Positions 16,574-25,295 of a stretch of 64,000 nucleotides of DNA are shown piece by piece. Where the stretch lies: positions 124,001-188,000 of the forward strand of contig JALPRQ010000002.1 of NCBI GenBank assembly GCA_023630215.1, read 5' to 3'. The notes beneath the pieces are model-generated. The model saw only the letters and a program-made list of their open reading frames with translations. It ran no database searches and was not told the DNA's origin. A program made the position numbers and the translations under genes. The DNA comes from Rhodobacteraceae bacterium NBU2976. GTDB taxonomy: Bacteria > Pseudomonadota > Alphaproteobacteria > Rhodobacterales > Rhodobacteraceae. The number at the start of each line of letters is the position of its first letter. Position 1 is the first letter of the stretch.

Positions 16574-16921
16574 TTACAGGCCCGGAAACTTCATACCCTC
16601 GGGCAAGGGAAGACCTTCGGTGGCTTTGGCCATTTCGTTCTGTTGCGCAATCGCCGCTTTGGCCTGCGCATCCTTGACCGCGGTCAGGATCAGATCTTCG
16701 ACAATTTCCTTGTCATCCGGGGAAAAGATCGACGGATCAATGGAAATGCCCTGCAATTCCCCTTTGGCATTAGCGGTACAGGTCACCAGACCTGCCCCCG
16801 CCTCGCCGGTAACCTGAACCGTGGACAGACGTTCCTGAGCGGCGGCAATCTTTGCCTGCACCTCCTGCGCCTGTTTCATGATCTTGGCCATATCGCCAAG
16901 CTGTCCAAGTCCTTTTAGCAT
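16574..16921 (-). CDS. YbaB/EbfC family nucleoid-associated protein
   Basis: A 115-residue YbaB/EbfC DNA-binding protein: MLKGLGQLGDMAKIMKQAQEVQAKIAAAQERL forms the first long helix, then the conserved beta region TGEAGAGLVTCTANAKGELQGISIDPSIF, then the C-terminal helix. Members bind DNA as dimers and coat the nucleoid. Its stop and the recR start are adjacent, so both are made from one mRNA. An AAGGA site precedes the ATG. Confidence 0.93.
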   Translation of the reverse strand: MLKGLGQLGDMAKIMKQAQEVQAKIAAAQERLSTVQVTGEAGAGLVTCTANAKGELQGISIDPSIFSPDDKEIVEDLILTAVKDAQAKAAIAQQNEMAKATEGLPLPEGMKFPGL

Positions 16922-16990
16922 CCTTAAAACTCCTGTAGCCGTCCCAAGACTACTTAGGACGGCTACAGAAAAATGACAATGCAGGTTTGA

Positions 16991-17893
16991 TTAGAAGTTC
17001 GGTAACCCGTCAACACTCTCGTACAGTTTCACGGCGTCATTCATGCGACGCAAAACAAGGTCGATCTCCTGCGAGATGGTATGGCGATCCTGCGGCATGA
17101 TCGGCTCTCCGGCAATCGCTTTTTGGAACAGTGCATCCGGGGTTCCCCACAATCGTTCAACATCATTCAGGATTGCAAGAATTTCCGGGGTCGGGGCAGC
17201 CGTGATCAGATTGGGAATACCGTCCTTGAGCGCTTGAAGCGTCAAGGTGAACATTTCATGCGATTGGGCCAAGGCCTCGCGGTTTTCCTCGACATTCACG
17301 CCGACGCTGATCAGGCAGTATTCCTTGGCCATTTTTTGGGTCAACATGCGCTGACGACCGGCAAAATCGATGGTCACAGCAAGAATTTGCGGAAGGTTTT
17401 CAAGGTCGGCGCTATAAGAACTGGCGATGGTGCCAACCGCGATATTCATATCGGTCAGGACATTGACGCTTGATTGATTGAAACTGACCATTGCCTCGGG
17501 TGTCATGCGCTGAACCGTGATGAATGTCGCAACAAGATCGGAATATACACTCCATTGTTGATCGACCGCGTTGAGCGCCTCGACAACCGAACGATACCCT
17601 TCCTTATGGAGGCCCAGACTTTCGTCACCATGAAGCAGGCCCCGATGCATCGTCGAAAATTCTTCGAACGCACTGGTCAAACGATCCAGATTGTCATCGA
17701 TGAAAACACCGGCATTCACAAAACAGCTCGACATAGCGATCCGTTGACTTAGCATGCGTTGGCGCCCCGCGATATTGACGCGCATCGCAGCTTCTTCGGC
17801 GGTAACGTCTTTGGCGATTGCGTCACCAGAAAAACTGACCAATCCAGATAGGGCGGCGAGGGTCAGGGCGATCGTTTTAGTGAGTCCGGTCAT
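16991..17893 (-). CDS. Exported protein with two PilJ-N (type IV pili MCP N-terminal) repeats
   Basis: A 300-residue periplasmic protein with a signal peptide (MTGLTKTIALTLAALSGLVSFSGDAIA). Two PilJ-N-type helical modules are visible, each with its hallmark: NIAGRQRMLSQRIAMSSCFV near 40 and DFAGRQRMLTQKMAKEYCLI near 178. The same module senses ligands in NarX-like and PilJ receptors, but no transmembrane anchor, kinase or MCP domain follows. The ATG at 17893 has AAGGA upstream. It sits between ybaB and dnaX, breaking the usual adjacency of those genes. Confidence 0.8.
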   Translation of the reverse strand: MTGLTKTIALTLAALSGLVSFSGDAIAKDVTAEEAAMRVNIAGRQRMLSQRIAMSSCFVNAGVFIDDNLDRLTSAFEEFSTMHRGLLHGDESLGLHKEGYRSVVEALNAVDQQWSVYSDLVATFITVQRMTPEAMVSFNQSSVNVLTDMNIAVGTIASSYSADLENLPQILAVTIDFAGRQRMLTQKMAKEYCLISVGVNVEENREALAQSHEMFTLTLQALKDGIPNLITAAPTPEILAILNDVERLWGTPDALFQKAIAGEPIMPQDRHTISQEIDLVLRRMNDAVKLYESVDGLPNF

Positions 17894-17995
17894 CGGCAAA
17901 TCCTTACTATCGTATAAGTTGTGTTGCAGTTTGCATAACACCCCGAACGAGAATGCCGCGTCAACCGTTAATAGATTGCTAATGTTAAAATTTTT

Positions 17996-19771
17996 TTAAA
18001 CGTCAAAAGGGTCGATCGGATCCCACTGATCATCCATCAAATCCGGGTCTTCGTCGACCTCGGGCAAATAGGCGGACTGGACGTCATCATGTCCGCGCAC
18101 TTCGGATATTTCGGCCCCCGGGAATACCGACATGACCTGCAATACCAAGGGATGTGTGGCGGCCATTGCGTGTAAAGAGTCAATCTTTTCAGCACGTTCC
18201 TCGGCAATTGTGCGCTGGCCACCCGCAGACACAACCGAGACGACCCAACGCACACCGGTCCAGTTCTGCAAGCGTGACGACAATTGCGACGCAAGCTGAA
18301 CGGGGGCATTTTCAGCCGGCTCGAATTCAATACTCCCCGGGCGATATTTGACCAAACGAACGAAATTTTCGACCTCGACCAACAACCGGATATCACGGCG
18401 AACGCGAATCAATTCAACGACATCCTGAAAAGTTGCAAATCGCATCAATGCTTGATTTTCGGGATGTTCCGCAGGGGCAACCGACACGGCGCCCGACCCG
18501 CGGTCGACTGACGATCCCTGTCCTGACGGGCCAGATTGCCCGCCGGTCGGGGAAGAAGGCCGGTTATCCGTAGACGGCGATCGAGATACCGGCGGCGCAT
18601 CCTGAAGCTTGCGCACCAAATCGCCGGGCGTCGGCAAGTCAGAAATATGCGTAAGACGGATAATTCCCATCTCGGTCGCCATCATGGCATTCGGAGCGAT
18701 ATTAACCTCTTCGGCGATTTTCAGCAGCATTTGCCATGCCCGGGTCAAGGCGCGCATTGGCAGATTATTGGCGAGCTGCCTGCCCCGATCACGTTCGTCA
18801 GGATTGACAGTTGGGTCGTCCACCGCTTCGGGCGAGATTTTCACGACGCTGATCCAATGCGTCACCTCGGCCAGATCACGCAAAATGGCGGCAGGGTCTG
18901 CCCCGTCTGCATATTGACGTGACACTTCGGTCAACGCGCCTGCGGCATCCCCACGCATGATCAGTTCAAACAGATCAAGTATGCGCCCCCGATCTGCCAG
19001 ACCCAACATCGTGCGCACCTGATCCACCCCGGTATGCCCTGCCCCATGCGAGATCGCCTGATCCAGAAGCGACAGCGCGTCGCGTGCGGACCCTTCGGCA
19101 GCGCGGGTGATCAGCGCCAGCGCGTCATCGGTAATATCCGCGGATTCCTGGCTGGCGATGGATTTGAGAAATGTCACCATCACCTCGGGCTCGATCCGGC
19201 GTAGGTCAAAACGCTGGCACCGCGACAGAACTGTCACGGGAACTTTGCGGATTTCCGTCGTCGCAAAGATAAATTTTACATGTTCCGGGGGTTCTTCGAG
19301 CGTTTTCAACAAGGCGTTGAAGGCGCTGTTGGACAGCATGTGCACTTCGTCGATGATATAGACCTTATAGCGTGCCGACGCCGCCCGATAATGCACGCTT
19401 TCGATAATCTCGCGTATGTCGCCAACGCCTGTACGCGAGGCGGCGTCCATCTCCATGACATCGACATGGCGCCCTTCGGAAATGGCGACGCACTGATCGC
19501 AGACGCCGCACGGCGCAATCGTGGGGCCACCCTGTCCGTCCGGTCCGATACAGTTCAGACCTTTGGCAATGATCCGGGCGGTTGTGGTTTTCCCGGTGCC
19601 GCGAATCCCGGTCATGATGAAGGCGTGCGCAATGCGATCCGCGTCAAACGCGTTCTTCAACGTCCGCACCATCGCGTCTTGACCATAAAGGTCAGCAAAG
19701 GTTTCTGGACGATATTTTCGCGCCAGAACCTGATAGGCCGGTTTTGCAGCTTCGTCTGCCAAAGGTGTCAT
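17996..19771 (-). CDS. dnaX: DNA polymerase III subunits gamma/tau
   Basis: The clamp-loader ATPase of the replisome. AAA+ domain: Walker A GIRGTGKTTTA at 55-65, a zinc module with Cys74, Cys88, Cys91 and Cys94, Walker B region IIDEVHML, and sensor 1 FATTEIRKVP. A low-complexity proline/serine/glycine linker lies at about 395-435, followed by the tau C-terminal polymerase-binding domain. At 591 residues it is full-length tau. I did not see an obvious A-rich slippery heptamer in the linker, so a gamma form is not predicted from sequence. Confidence 0.97.
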   Translation of the reverse strand: MTPLADEAAKPAYQVLARKYRPETFADLYGQDAMVRTLKNAFDADRIAHAFIMTGIRGTGKTTTARIIAKGLNCIGPDGQGGPTIAPCGVCDQCVAISEGRHVDVMEMDAASRTGVGDIREIIESVHYRAASARYKVYIIDEVHMLSNSAFNALLKTLEEPPEHVKFIFATTEIRKVPVTVLSRCQRFDLRRIEPEVMVTFLKSIASQESADITDDALALITRAAEGSARDALSLLDQAISHGAGHTGVDQVRTMLGLADRGRILDLFELIMRGDAAGALTEVSRQYADGADPAAILRDLAEVTHWISVVKISPEAVDDPTVNPDERDRGRQLANNLPMRALTRAWQMLLKIAEEVNIAPNAMMATEMGIIRLTHISDLPTPGDLVRKLQDAPPVSRSPSTDNRPSSPTGGQSGPSGQGSSVDRGSGAVSVAPAEHPENQALMRFATFQDVVELIRVRRDIRLLVEVENFVRLVKYRPGSIEFEPAENAPVQLASQLSSRLQNWTGVRWVVSVVSAGGQRTIAEERAEKIDSLHAMAATHPLVLQVMSVFPGAEISEVRGHDDVQSAYLPEVDEDPDLMDDQWDPIDPFDV

Positions 19772-19922
19772 TGCTCCGGAATCGTTACCGTACCCTAGTC
19801 ACCAGACCATGGGGCATCAAGTCGAACCGCCCGGATATATGGTTTTTCCTAACCGATTATTCCCTTGAGAGACGAAACCCGATAAGGCATGAAATCAAAC
19901 GCGTCGGATGAAGGATTTGGGA

Positions 19923-21239
19923 ATGAAGATTGCAATGATTGGCGCTGGATATGTGGGATTGGTATCCGGCGTGTGTTTTTCGGATTTCGGGCATCAGGTG
20001 GTCTGTGTCGAGAAAAACACCGCAAAGCTTGAAATGCTGCAACGCGGCGAGGTGCCAATCTATGAACCCGGTCTTGACATTCTGATGCACAAGAATGTCG
20101 CCGAGGGGCGGTTACACTTCACCCAAGATATGGCATCGGCACTGAAGGATGCTGACGCCGTTTTTATTGCCGTGGGCACGCCAGCACGTCGGGGGGATGG
20201 ATTTGCGGATCTGACCTATGTTTATGAAACCGCTCGTGAAATCGGGGAGCTGATCACAACCCCCATCGTCGTGGTAACAAAATCCACCGTTCCTGTCGGC
20301 ACCAACCGCGAGGTGGCCCGGATCATCAGCGCCTGCCAACCCGCGGCAGCTTTTTCGGTCGCATCCAACCCTGAATTCCTGCGCGAAGGATCCGCGATCG
20401 AGGACTTCATGCATCCTGATCGCGTTGTTGTTGGTGTCGAAAACAGCGACGCCGAAGAAGTTCTGCGCCGCATTTACCGCCCCTTGAGCTTGCGCGAAAC
20501 ACCGTTATTGGTCACCAATCTGGAAACGGCCGAGATCATCAAATATGCCGCCAATGCTTTTCTGGCGACGAAGATCACCTTTATTAACGAAATCGCCAAC
20601 CTGTGCGAGGTCACGGGCGGTGATGTTCAACAGGTAGCCAAAGGGATTGGGCTGGACGGACGGATTGGCGGCAAATTTCTGCATGCCGGCCCGGGATATG
20701 GCGGGTCCTGCTTTCCCAAGGATACACAAGCGCTGGCACAAAGCGGTCGCGAATATGGCGCACCCCAAACAATTGTCGAGACGGTGATCAAGGTCAACGA
20801 GGCGCGCAAACATGATATGTCCAGCAAGATTATCGCCGCCTGTGACGGAGAGGTCGATGGCAAAACCATCGCGGTTCTGGGTGTGACCTTCAAACCCAAC
20901 ACAGATGACATGCGTGACGCCCCCAGTCTGACGATCCTGCCCGCCCTGCAACAAGCGGGCGCGAAAATCAGGATTTGCGATCCACAAGGTCGGCGCGAGG
21001 GAGAGAAGCTGTTGCCGGGCGCAGACTGGCTCGACGATCCGTATGACGCTGCGACCGCGGCAGATGCGCTGGTGATCATCACGGAATGGAACGCGTTTCG
21101 CGGGTTGGATCTGGAGCGGATCGCCAGCAGTATGCGCGGATCGGCGCTAATAGATTTACGAAATATTTACCATCGCGACGAAGTGTCGGCGGCGGGGCTG
21201 ACCTATTTTGCTGTCGGCAAGGGCGTCCCACAAGCATGA
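19923..21239 (+). CDS. UDP-glucose 6-dehydrogenase
   Basis: Oxidises UDP-glucose to UDP-glucuronate with two NAD. The 438-residue protein has the NAD-binding GAGYVGLVSG at 7-16, catalytic Cys263 in GYGGSCFPKD, and the C-terminal UDP-binding domain (LGVTFKPNTDDMRDAPS). The ATG at 19923 gives the canonical MKIAMIGAGYVGL start; an in-frame ATG 15 bp earlier is possible. The next gene, an epimerase, starts 7 bp downstream, so the pair would supply UDP-glucuronate and an epimer for exopolysaccharide or LPS. Confidence 0.95.
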   Translation: MKIAMIGAGYVGLVSGVCFSDFGHQVVCVEKNTAKLEMLQRGEVPIYEPGLDILMHKNVAEGRLHFTQDMASALKDADAVFIAVGTPARRGDGFADLTYVYETAREIGELITTPIVVVTKSTVPVGTNREVARIISACQPAAAFSVASNPEFLREGSAIEDFMHPDRVVVGVENSDAEEVLRRIYRPLSLRETPLLVTNLETAEIIKYAANAFLATKITFINEIANLCEVTGGDVQQVAKGIGLDGRIGGKFLHAGPGYGGSCFPKDTQALAQSGREYGAPQTIVETVIKVNEARKHDMSSKIIAACDGEVDGKTIAVLGVTFKPNTDDMRDAPSLTILPALQQAGAKIRICDPQGRREGEKLLPGADWLDDPYDAATAADALVIITEWNAFRGLDLERIASSMRGSALIDLRNIYHRDEVSAAGLTYFAVGKGVPQA

Positions 21240-21246
21240 GGATTCA

Positions 21247-22263
21247 ATGCGCAAAGTCTTCGTAACGGGGTCTTCTGGCTTCATCGGGTATCATCTGAGT
21301 GCCCTGCTGTTGCAGGACGGGTTCGAGGTCGTCGGCTTTGATGGCATGACCGATTATTACGATGTCACCCTGAAACACCGTCGCCAGCAGGCCCTGATGC
21401 AGCATCCGCATTTTTCGGTGACAAACGCGATGCTCGAAGATCAGCAGGCGCTTCGCGATGCGTATGAAGGGGTGAAACCGGATATTGTTATCCATCTGGC
21501 GGCGCAAGCGGGGGTCAGATACAGCCTTGAAAATCCGCGCGCCTATGTTGACGCCAACCTGATCGGCACGTTTAACCTGATGGAGCTGACGCGCGAATAT
21601 GGGGTGGAACATCTGCTGATGGCCTCGACCAGTTCGGTTTACGGGGCGAATACGGACATGCCGTTTCGCGAAACCGACAAGACGGAAACCCCCCTGACCC
21701 TTTACGCCGCCACCAAAAAGGCGACCGAGGCCATGGCCCATTCCTATGCGCATCTGTGGCATATCCCGACAACGATGTTCCGCTTCTTTACGGTTTATGG
21801 CCCGTTTGGGCGTCCGGATATGGCGCTGTTCAAGTTCGTGCAGGCAACATTGGCCGGGGACGCAATCGACGTCTATAACAATGGTCAGATGGCGCGTGAT
21901 TTCACCTTTGTCAGTGATCTGGTCAAAGGTATTCGATTGCTGATCGACGCGGTGCCACCGCAGTCGGATGCGGATCGCTCGGAGATGCCACCGATGGACA
22001 GCCTTAGCCCTGCGGCGCCATTCCGGGTGGTGAATATCGGGAATTCTGACAAGGTCGGGCTGGAGGAATTCATTAGTGCGATGGAACAATCGCTGGGGAT
22101 ACCCGCCAAGCGCAATTACATGGAGATGCAAAAGGGGGACGTGCCCGCGACCTGGGCTGATGCGTCATTGCTAGAGGCCCTGACCGGTTTTCGCCCCGAA
22201 ACACCGGTGGCGGAGGGTGTGCGCCAGTTCGTCGACTGGTATCGCGACTATTATCAGGTGTAA
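21247..22263 (+). CDS. NAD-dependent epimerase, probably UDP-glucuronate 4-epimerase
   Basis: An extended short-chain dehydrogenase of 338 residues: Rossmann motif GSSGFIG at 8-14, Ser/Thr in MASTSSVYG, and the catalytic pair Tyr153 and Lys157 (YAATK). It closely resembles the bacterial CapI/LpsL group that converts UDP-glucuronate to UDP-galacturonate (ETPLTLYAATKKATEAMAHSYAHL; FTVYGPFGRPDMALFKF). Position 7 bp behind UDP-glucose dehydrogenase supports that substrate. The product identity is inferred. Confidence 0.88.
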   Translation: MRKVFVTGSSGFIGYHLSALLLQDGFEVVGFDGMTDYYDVTLKHRRQQALMQHPHFSVTNAMLEDQQALRDAYEGVKPDIVIHLAAQAGVRYSLENPRAYVDANLIGTFNLMELTREYGVEHLLMASTSSVYGANTDMPFRETDKTETPLTLYAATKKATEAMAHSYAHLWHIPTTMFRFFTVYGPFGRPDMALFKFVQATLAGDAIDVYNNGQMARDFTFVSDLVKGIRLLIDAVPPQSDADRSEMPPMDSLSPAAPFRVVNIGNSDKVGLEEFISAMEQSLGIPAKRNYMEMQKGDVPATWADASLLEALTGFRPETPVAEGVRQFVDWYRDYYQV

Positions 22264-22365
22264 CCCAAGCTATCGCATCCCTGTCCCATCGGCACATGGC
22301 AATATTTGGCGACTTTTGCCTGAAATCACGCTAATCTGCAAACCTTCAGGTTCGTAAGGATAGCC

Positions 22366-23580
22366 ATGGCCCAGCCAATTTCCACAGACCAACAGCAACC
22401 GTATCGTTGGGTGATACTTGCTGTATCCACGGTCATTCTGGCAATCATTATGGGCCAGTTGGTGAACGGTCTGTCGGTGTATTTTGTGCCGATGGAGGCC
22501 AGCGAGGGCTGGCGGCGCGGGGACATCGCACTGGTAAACACGTCTGGTCTGGTTGGCTTGGCCATCGGGTCCACCGTTATGGGATTCGCCGCGGAGCGGT
22601 TCGGCATTAAACGCGTTGTTCTGATGGGGATTGTGGCAACGGGAGTTGCCATTGCCCTTGCCTCTCGCGCGGCGGAGCTTTGGCAATTCTATGGCTTGTT
22701 TTTTCTGGCTGGCATGTTCGGTGGCGGCGCAATTTCTGCACCGATCATGGCACTGGTGGGCACATGGTTCACGATTGGGGCCGGTCTGGCCATCGGGATT
22801 GCGTCGGCGGGGCAAGCCTTGGGTCAGGGCGGAATGCCCTTTAGCGGTGCCTATCTGATCGAGGCATGGGGCTGGCGAAACGCTATGCTCGCGCAAGGAT
22901 TGGCGACATTGGTACTGTTGTTTCCCCTCGGGCTTTTGTTGCGTGATCCGGTGGTTTCAGAAAATACCGTTGCACTGTCCGAGGAAACGCCATCAGGATT
23001 ACGGAATGGATTAATCACGATCTGGTTGGCCATCGCGGTTGTATTCTGCTGCACCTGTATGGCCGTGCCATTGATGCATCTTGTGCCGCTAATTCAGGGA
23101 CGCGGCTTTTCCGCACCCGAGGCGGGCGGCGTTGCCATGCTGATGTTAAGCGTCGCCATTGTTGGCCGTGTCGCGTTTGGCAAACTGACCGATATTATTG
23201 GCGGAATACCTGCCTATTTACTGGCCAGCGGTTGGCAAACGGCATTCGTTTTCGGCTTCTACTTCTTGCATCGCCTGGATGCCTTTTACCTTTATGCGGC
23301 AGTTTACGGGTTTGGATATGCGGGGGTGATGACAACGATCATTGTCACGACGCGCAATATGACAGCGCCGGCCCGCCGCGCATCCTCGCTGGGGATTGTC
23401 ATGGCATTCGCCTATCTGGGACATGGTATCGGTGGCTGGCAAGGCGGGTATATGTTCGATCTGACGGCGGATTACCGATGGACATTTGCCAATGCCGCCA
23501 TTGCTGGCGTGATCAATCTGCTGATCGTATCGGCATTATGGATAACGGTTAATCGGCAACCCGCGCTGAGGGCAACCTAA
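22366..23580 (+). CDS. MFS transporter
   Basis: A 404-residue twelve-helix major facilitator. The N-terminal half has the FYPM..GWRRGDI loop common in monocarboxylate/oxalate-like MFS proteins, and EASEGWRRGDIALVNT precedes helix 2. The 2-3 loop AAERFGIKRVVLMG is the MFS signature region. Substrate is unknown; small carboxylates are a guess from the family resemblance. It appears monocistronic, with AAGGATA before the ATG, and faces the terminator at 23604. Confidence 0.85.
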   Translation: MAQPISTDQQQPYRWVILAVSTVILAIIMGQLVNGLSVYFVPMEASEGWRRGDIALVNTSGLVGLAIGSTVMGFAAERFGIKRVVLMGIVATGVAIALASRAAELWQFYGLFFLAGMFGGGAISAPIMALVGTWFTIGAGLAIGIASAGQALGQGGMPFSGAYLIEAWGWRNAMLAQGLATLVLLFPLGLLLRDPVVSENTVALSEETPSGLRNGLITIWLAIAVVFCCTCMAVPLMHLVPLIQGRGFSAPEAGGVAMLMLSVAIVGRVAFGKLTDIIGGIPAYLLASGWQTAFVFGFYFLHRLDAFYLYAAVYGFGYAGVMTTIIVTTRNMTAPARRASSLGIVMAFAYLGHGIGGWQGGYMFDLTADYRWTFANAAIAGVINLLIVSALWITVNRQPALRAT

Positions 23581-23603
23581 CCGAGTCTATAGGCAAAAGA
23601 AAA

Positions 23604-23624
23604 GGCGCGGGACCTGCCCGCGCC
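23604..23624 (-). terminator. Intrinsic terminator of the MORN gene
   Basis: An 8-bp GC stem GGCGCGGG / CCCGCGCC with a 5-nt loop, followed on the minus strand by TTTTCTTTT. It serves the leftward MORN gene; the plus strand has no U-tract after it. Confidence 0.85.
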
Positions 23625-23644
23625 GTGATCTGTTGAAATTTGGC

Positions 23645-25072
23645 TTAATTGTTTGCCGCATCCGCTGCGCGGGCTTCTTCTTCGGTCGCGCGTTGGCCGT
23701 TGGCCCAGAAGCCGTCATACTCTTCGCCATTGGCGTAACGCATGATACCCCGGCCCTGACGCTGACCTTTGCGGAAGAACCCTTCATAGATGTCGCCGTT
23801 GGGATATTTCGCAACCCCTTCGCCGTCAATCTCGCCCGCAACCCAGCCGCCAACATATTCGAAGCCATCCGACATGGTGATCGTTCCGATCCCCTCGCGC
23901 TGCCCATTGGCGAATCCACCTTTGTAGATGGTGCCGTCGGCATAGGTGGCGACACCTTCGCCATGGCGCATCCCGTCGACCCAGTCACCGGTATATTGAT
24001 ACCCATCAGCATAGATCATCGTGCCCTTGCCGTGGTTTTTCGCATTGCGGAACTCGCCCTCATAGACCAGTCCGTTGCCGTAGCGTGCGATACCAAAGCC
24101 GTCGATCACACCGTCAACCCAGTCCCCTTCGTAGGAGCTGCCATCCGGATACGTGATTTTGCCAACGCCGTCCGCTACATCATTTTTGAACTGACCGACA
24201 TAGACCGACCCGTCAGGATAGGTCACTTGACCTTCACCTTCGATGCGACCTTCGACCCAGCCACCGCTATAGACATAGCCATCTGCACCCGAGAACGTGC
24301 CCTGCCCGTGACGCAGATCACCGAAAAACTCGCCTTCGTATCGGTCACCCGACGCATAAATGGCAACACCAGTCCCCTGACGCTGGCCATTCACCATCTG
24401 CCCTTCGTAACGGTCGCCATTGGCTTGGATCAGCACGCCGGTTCCGTTGATCTGGCCATTCTGCCATTCACCAGTATACACCAGCCCATCAGGCAGCGTC
24501 AGCGTGCCCTGTCCTTGGCGAACGCCTTGAACGATGTCACCTTGGTAAACCGCACCATCGGAATAGGTGATCGTGCCCGTGCCATGTTTGGTGCCTTCGA
24601 GCCATTCCCCTTCGTAGCGATATCCGTTGTCGCTCGTCATGATTCCATAACCATGATGCACAGCGTTTTCGAACTGACCTTCGTAGCGAACACCGTTGGC
24701 GTAAATCGCAACGCCCTCGCCGGCGATCTTGCCATCCACCCACGATCCTTCGTAGGTGCCGCCATCAGCAAAGGTAATTTTTCCCTGACCTTCCGGACGA
24801 CCGTTTACGAAAATCCCCTCGTAAACCGACCCGTCTGGATATTTTGCGGTTCCCGTTCCTTCGATACGGCCTTCGACCCATTCGCCGGAATATTCGTAGC
24901 CATTCGGCAAACGATAGGTACCAATCCCGTGTTGTTTACCATCCAGGAACTGGCCTTCGTAAACCCCGCCGGTATCATATTGTTTGGTTATGATCTCGCC
25001 ATCTTGTGCGAATGCTGCGGAGGCTGCAAAAAGCGCGATCGCCGCGGCTCCGAGAAGATTTGGTTTATTCAA
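23645..25072 (-). CDS. Exported protein made of 18 MORN repeats
   Basis: A 475-residue protein with a Sec signal peptide (MNKPNLLGAAAIALFAASAAFA) followed by 18 full MORN repeats of exactly 23 residues, pattern YxGxWxxGxxxGxGxxxYxDG, and a partial nineteenth before a short Ala/Glu-rich tail. No other domain is present. It should be a long curved beta-solenoid-like strip in the periplasm or outside the cell. MORN strips bind lipids or self-associate in eukaryotes; bacterial roles are mostly unknown. The start is TTG, required to keep the signal peptide. Confidence 0.88.
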   Translation of the reverse strand: MNKPNLLGAAAIALFAASAAFAQDGEIITKQYDTGGVYEGQFLDGKQHGIGTYRLPNGYEYSGEWVEGRIEGTGTAKYPDGSVYEGIFVNGRPEGQGKITFADGGTYEGSWVDGKIAGEGVAIYANGVRYEGQFENAVHHGYGIMTSDNGYRYEGEWLEGTKHGTGTITYSDGAVYQGDIVQGVRQGQGTLTLPDGLVYTGEWQNGQINGTGVLIQANGDRYEGQMVNGQRQGTGVAIYASGDRYEGEFFGDLRHGQGTFSGADGYVYSGGWVEGRIEGEGQVTYPDGSVYVGQFKNDVADGVGKITYPDGSSYEGDWVDGVIDGFGIARYGNGLVYEGEFRNAKNHGKGTMIYADGYQYTGDWVDGMRHGEGVATYADGTIYKGGFANGQREGIGTITMSDGFEYVGGWVAGEIDGEGVAKYPNGDIYEGFFRKGQRQGRGIMRYANGEEYDGFWANGQRATEEEARAADAANN

Positions 25073-25295
25073 GCGTCCAAACCGACAGGTATTCCCCGCC
25101 GATCTCCCTATGTTTTAGACAGTCACGAACGACCTACGTGTCAATTGTGATAACTCTATGGCCAATCTATGGCCATGTCTACGCAGAGACAATCAATTTT
25201 TCTTTAATCCTTTAAAGCGGTTCATTGGAGTCTAGTGGCTTGTTTTCCGTGCTATTCAGAGTCAGAAACGCAGGAAACATAAACAGGTTTCCGCT

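Noticed and set aside
17996-19771. Programmed frameshift in dnaX giving a gamma subunit
   Set aside because: No A-rich slippery heptamer with a downstream stem was evident by eye in the linker; full tau is encoded.
19772-19922. SRP RNA (ffs) gene upstream of dnaX
   Set aside because: The gap lacks the conserved GGTCAGGTCCGGAAGGAAGCAGCC-type core, so no SRP RNA is called.
23645-25072. Plus-strand 505-codon open frame antisense to the MORN gene
   Set aside because: It mirrors the repeat composition of the MORN gene and has no family resemblance or ribosome site; it is an antisense shadow.
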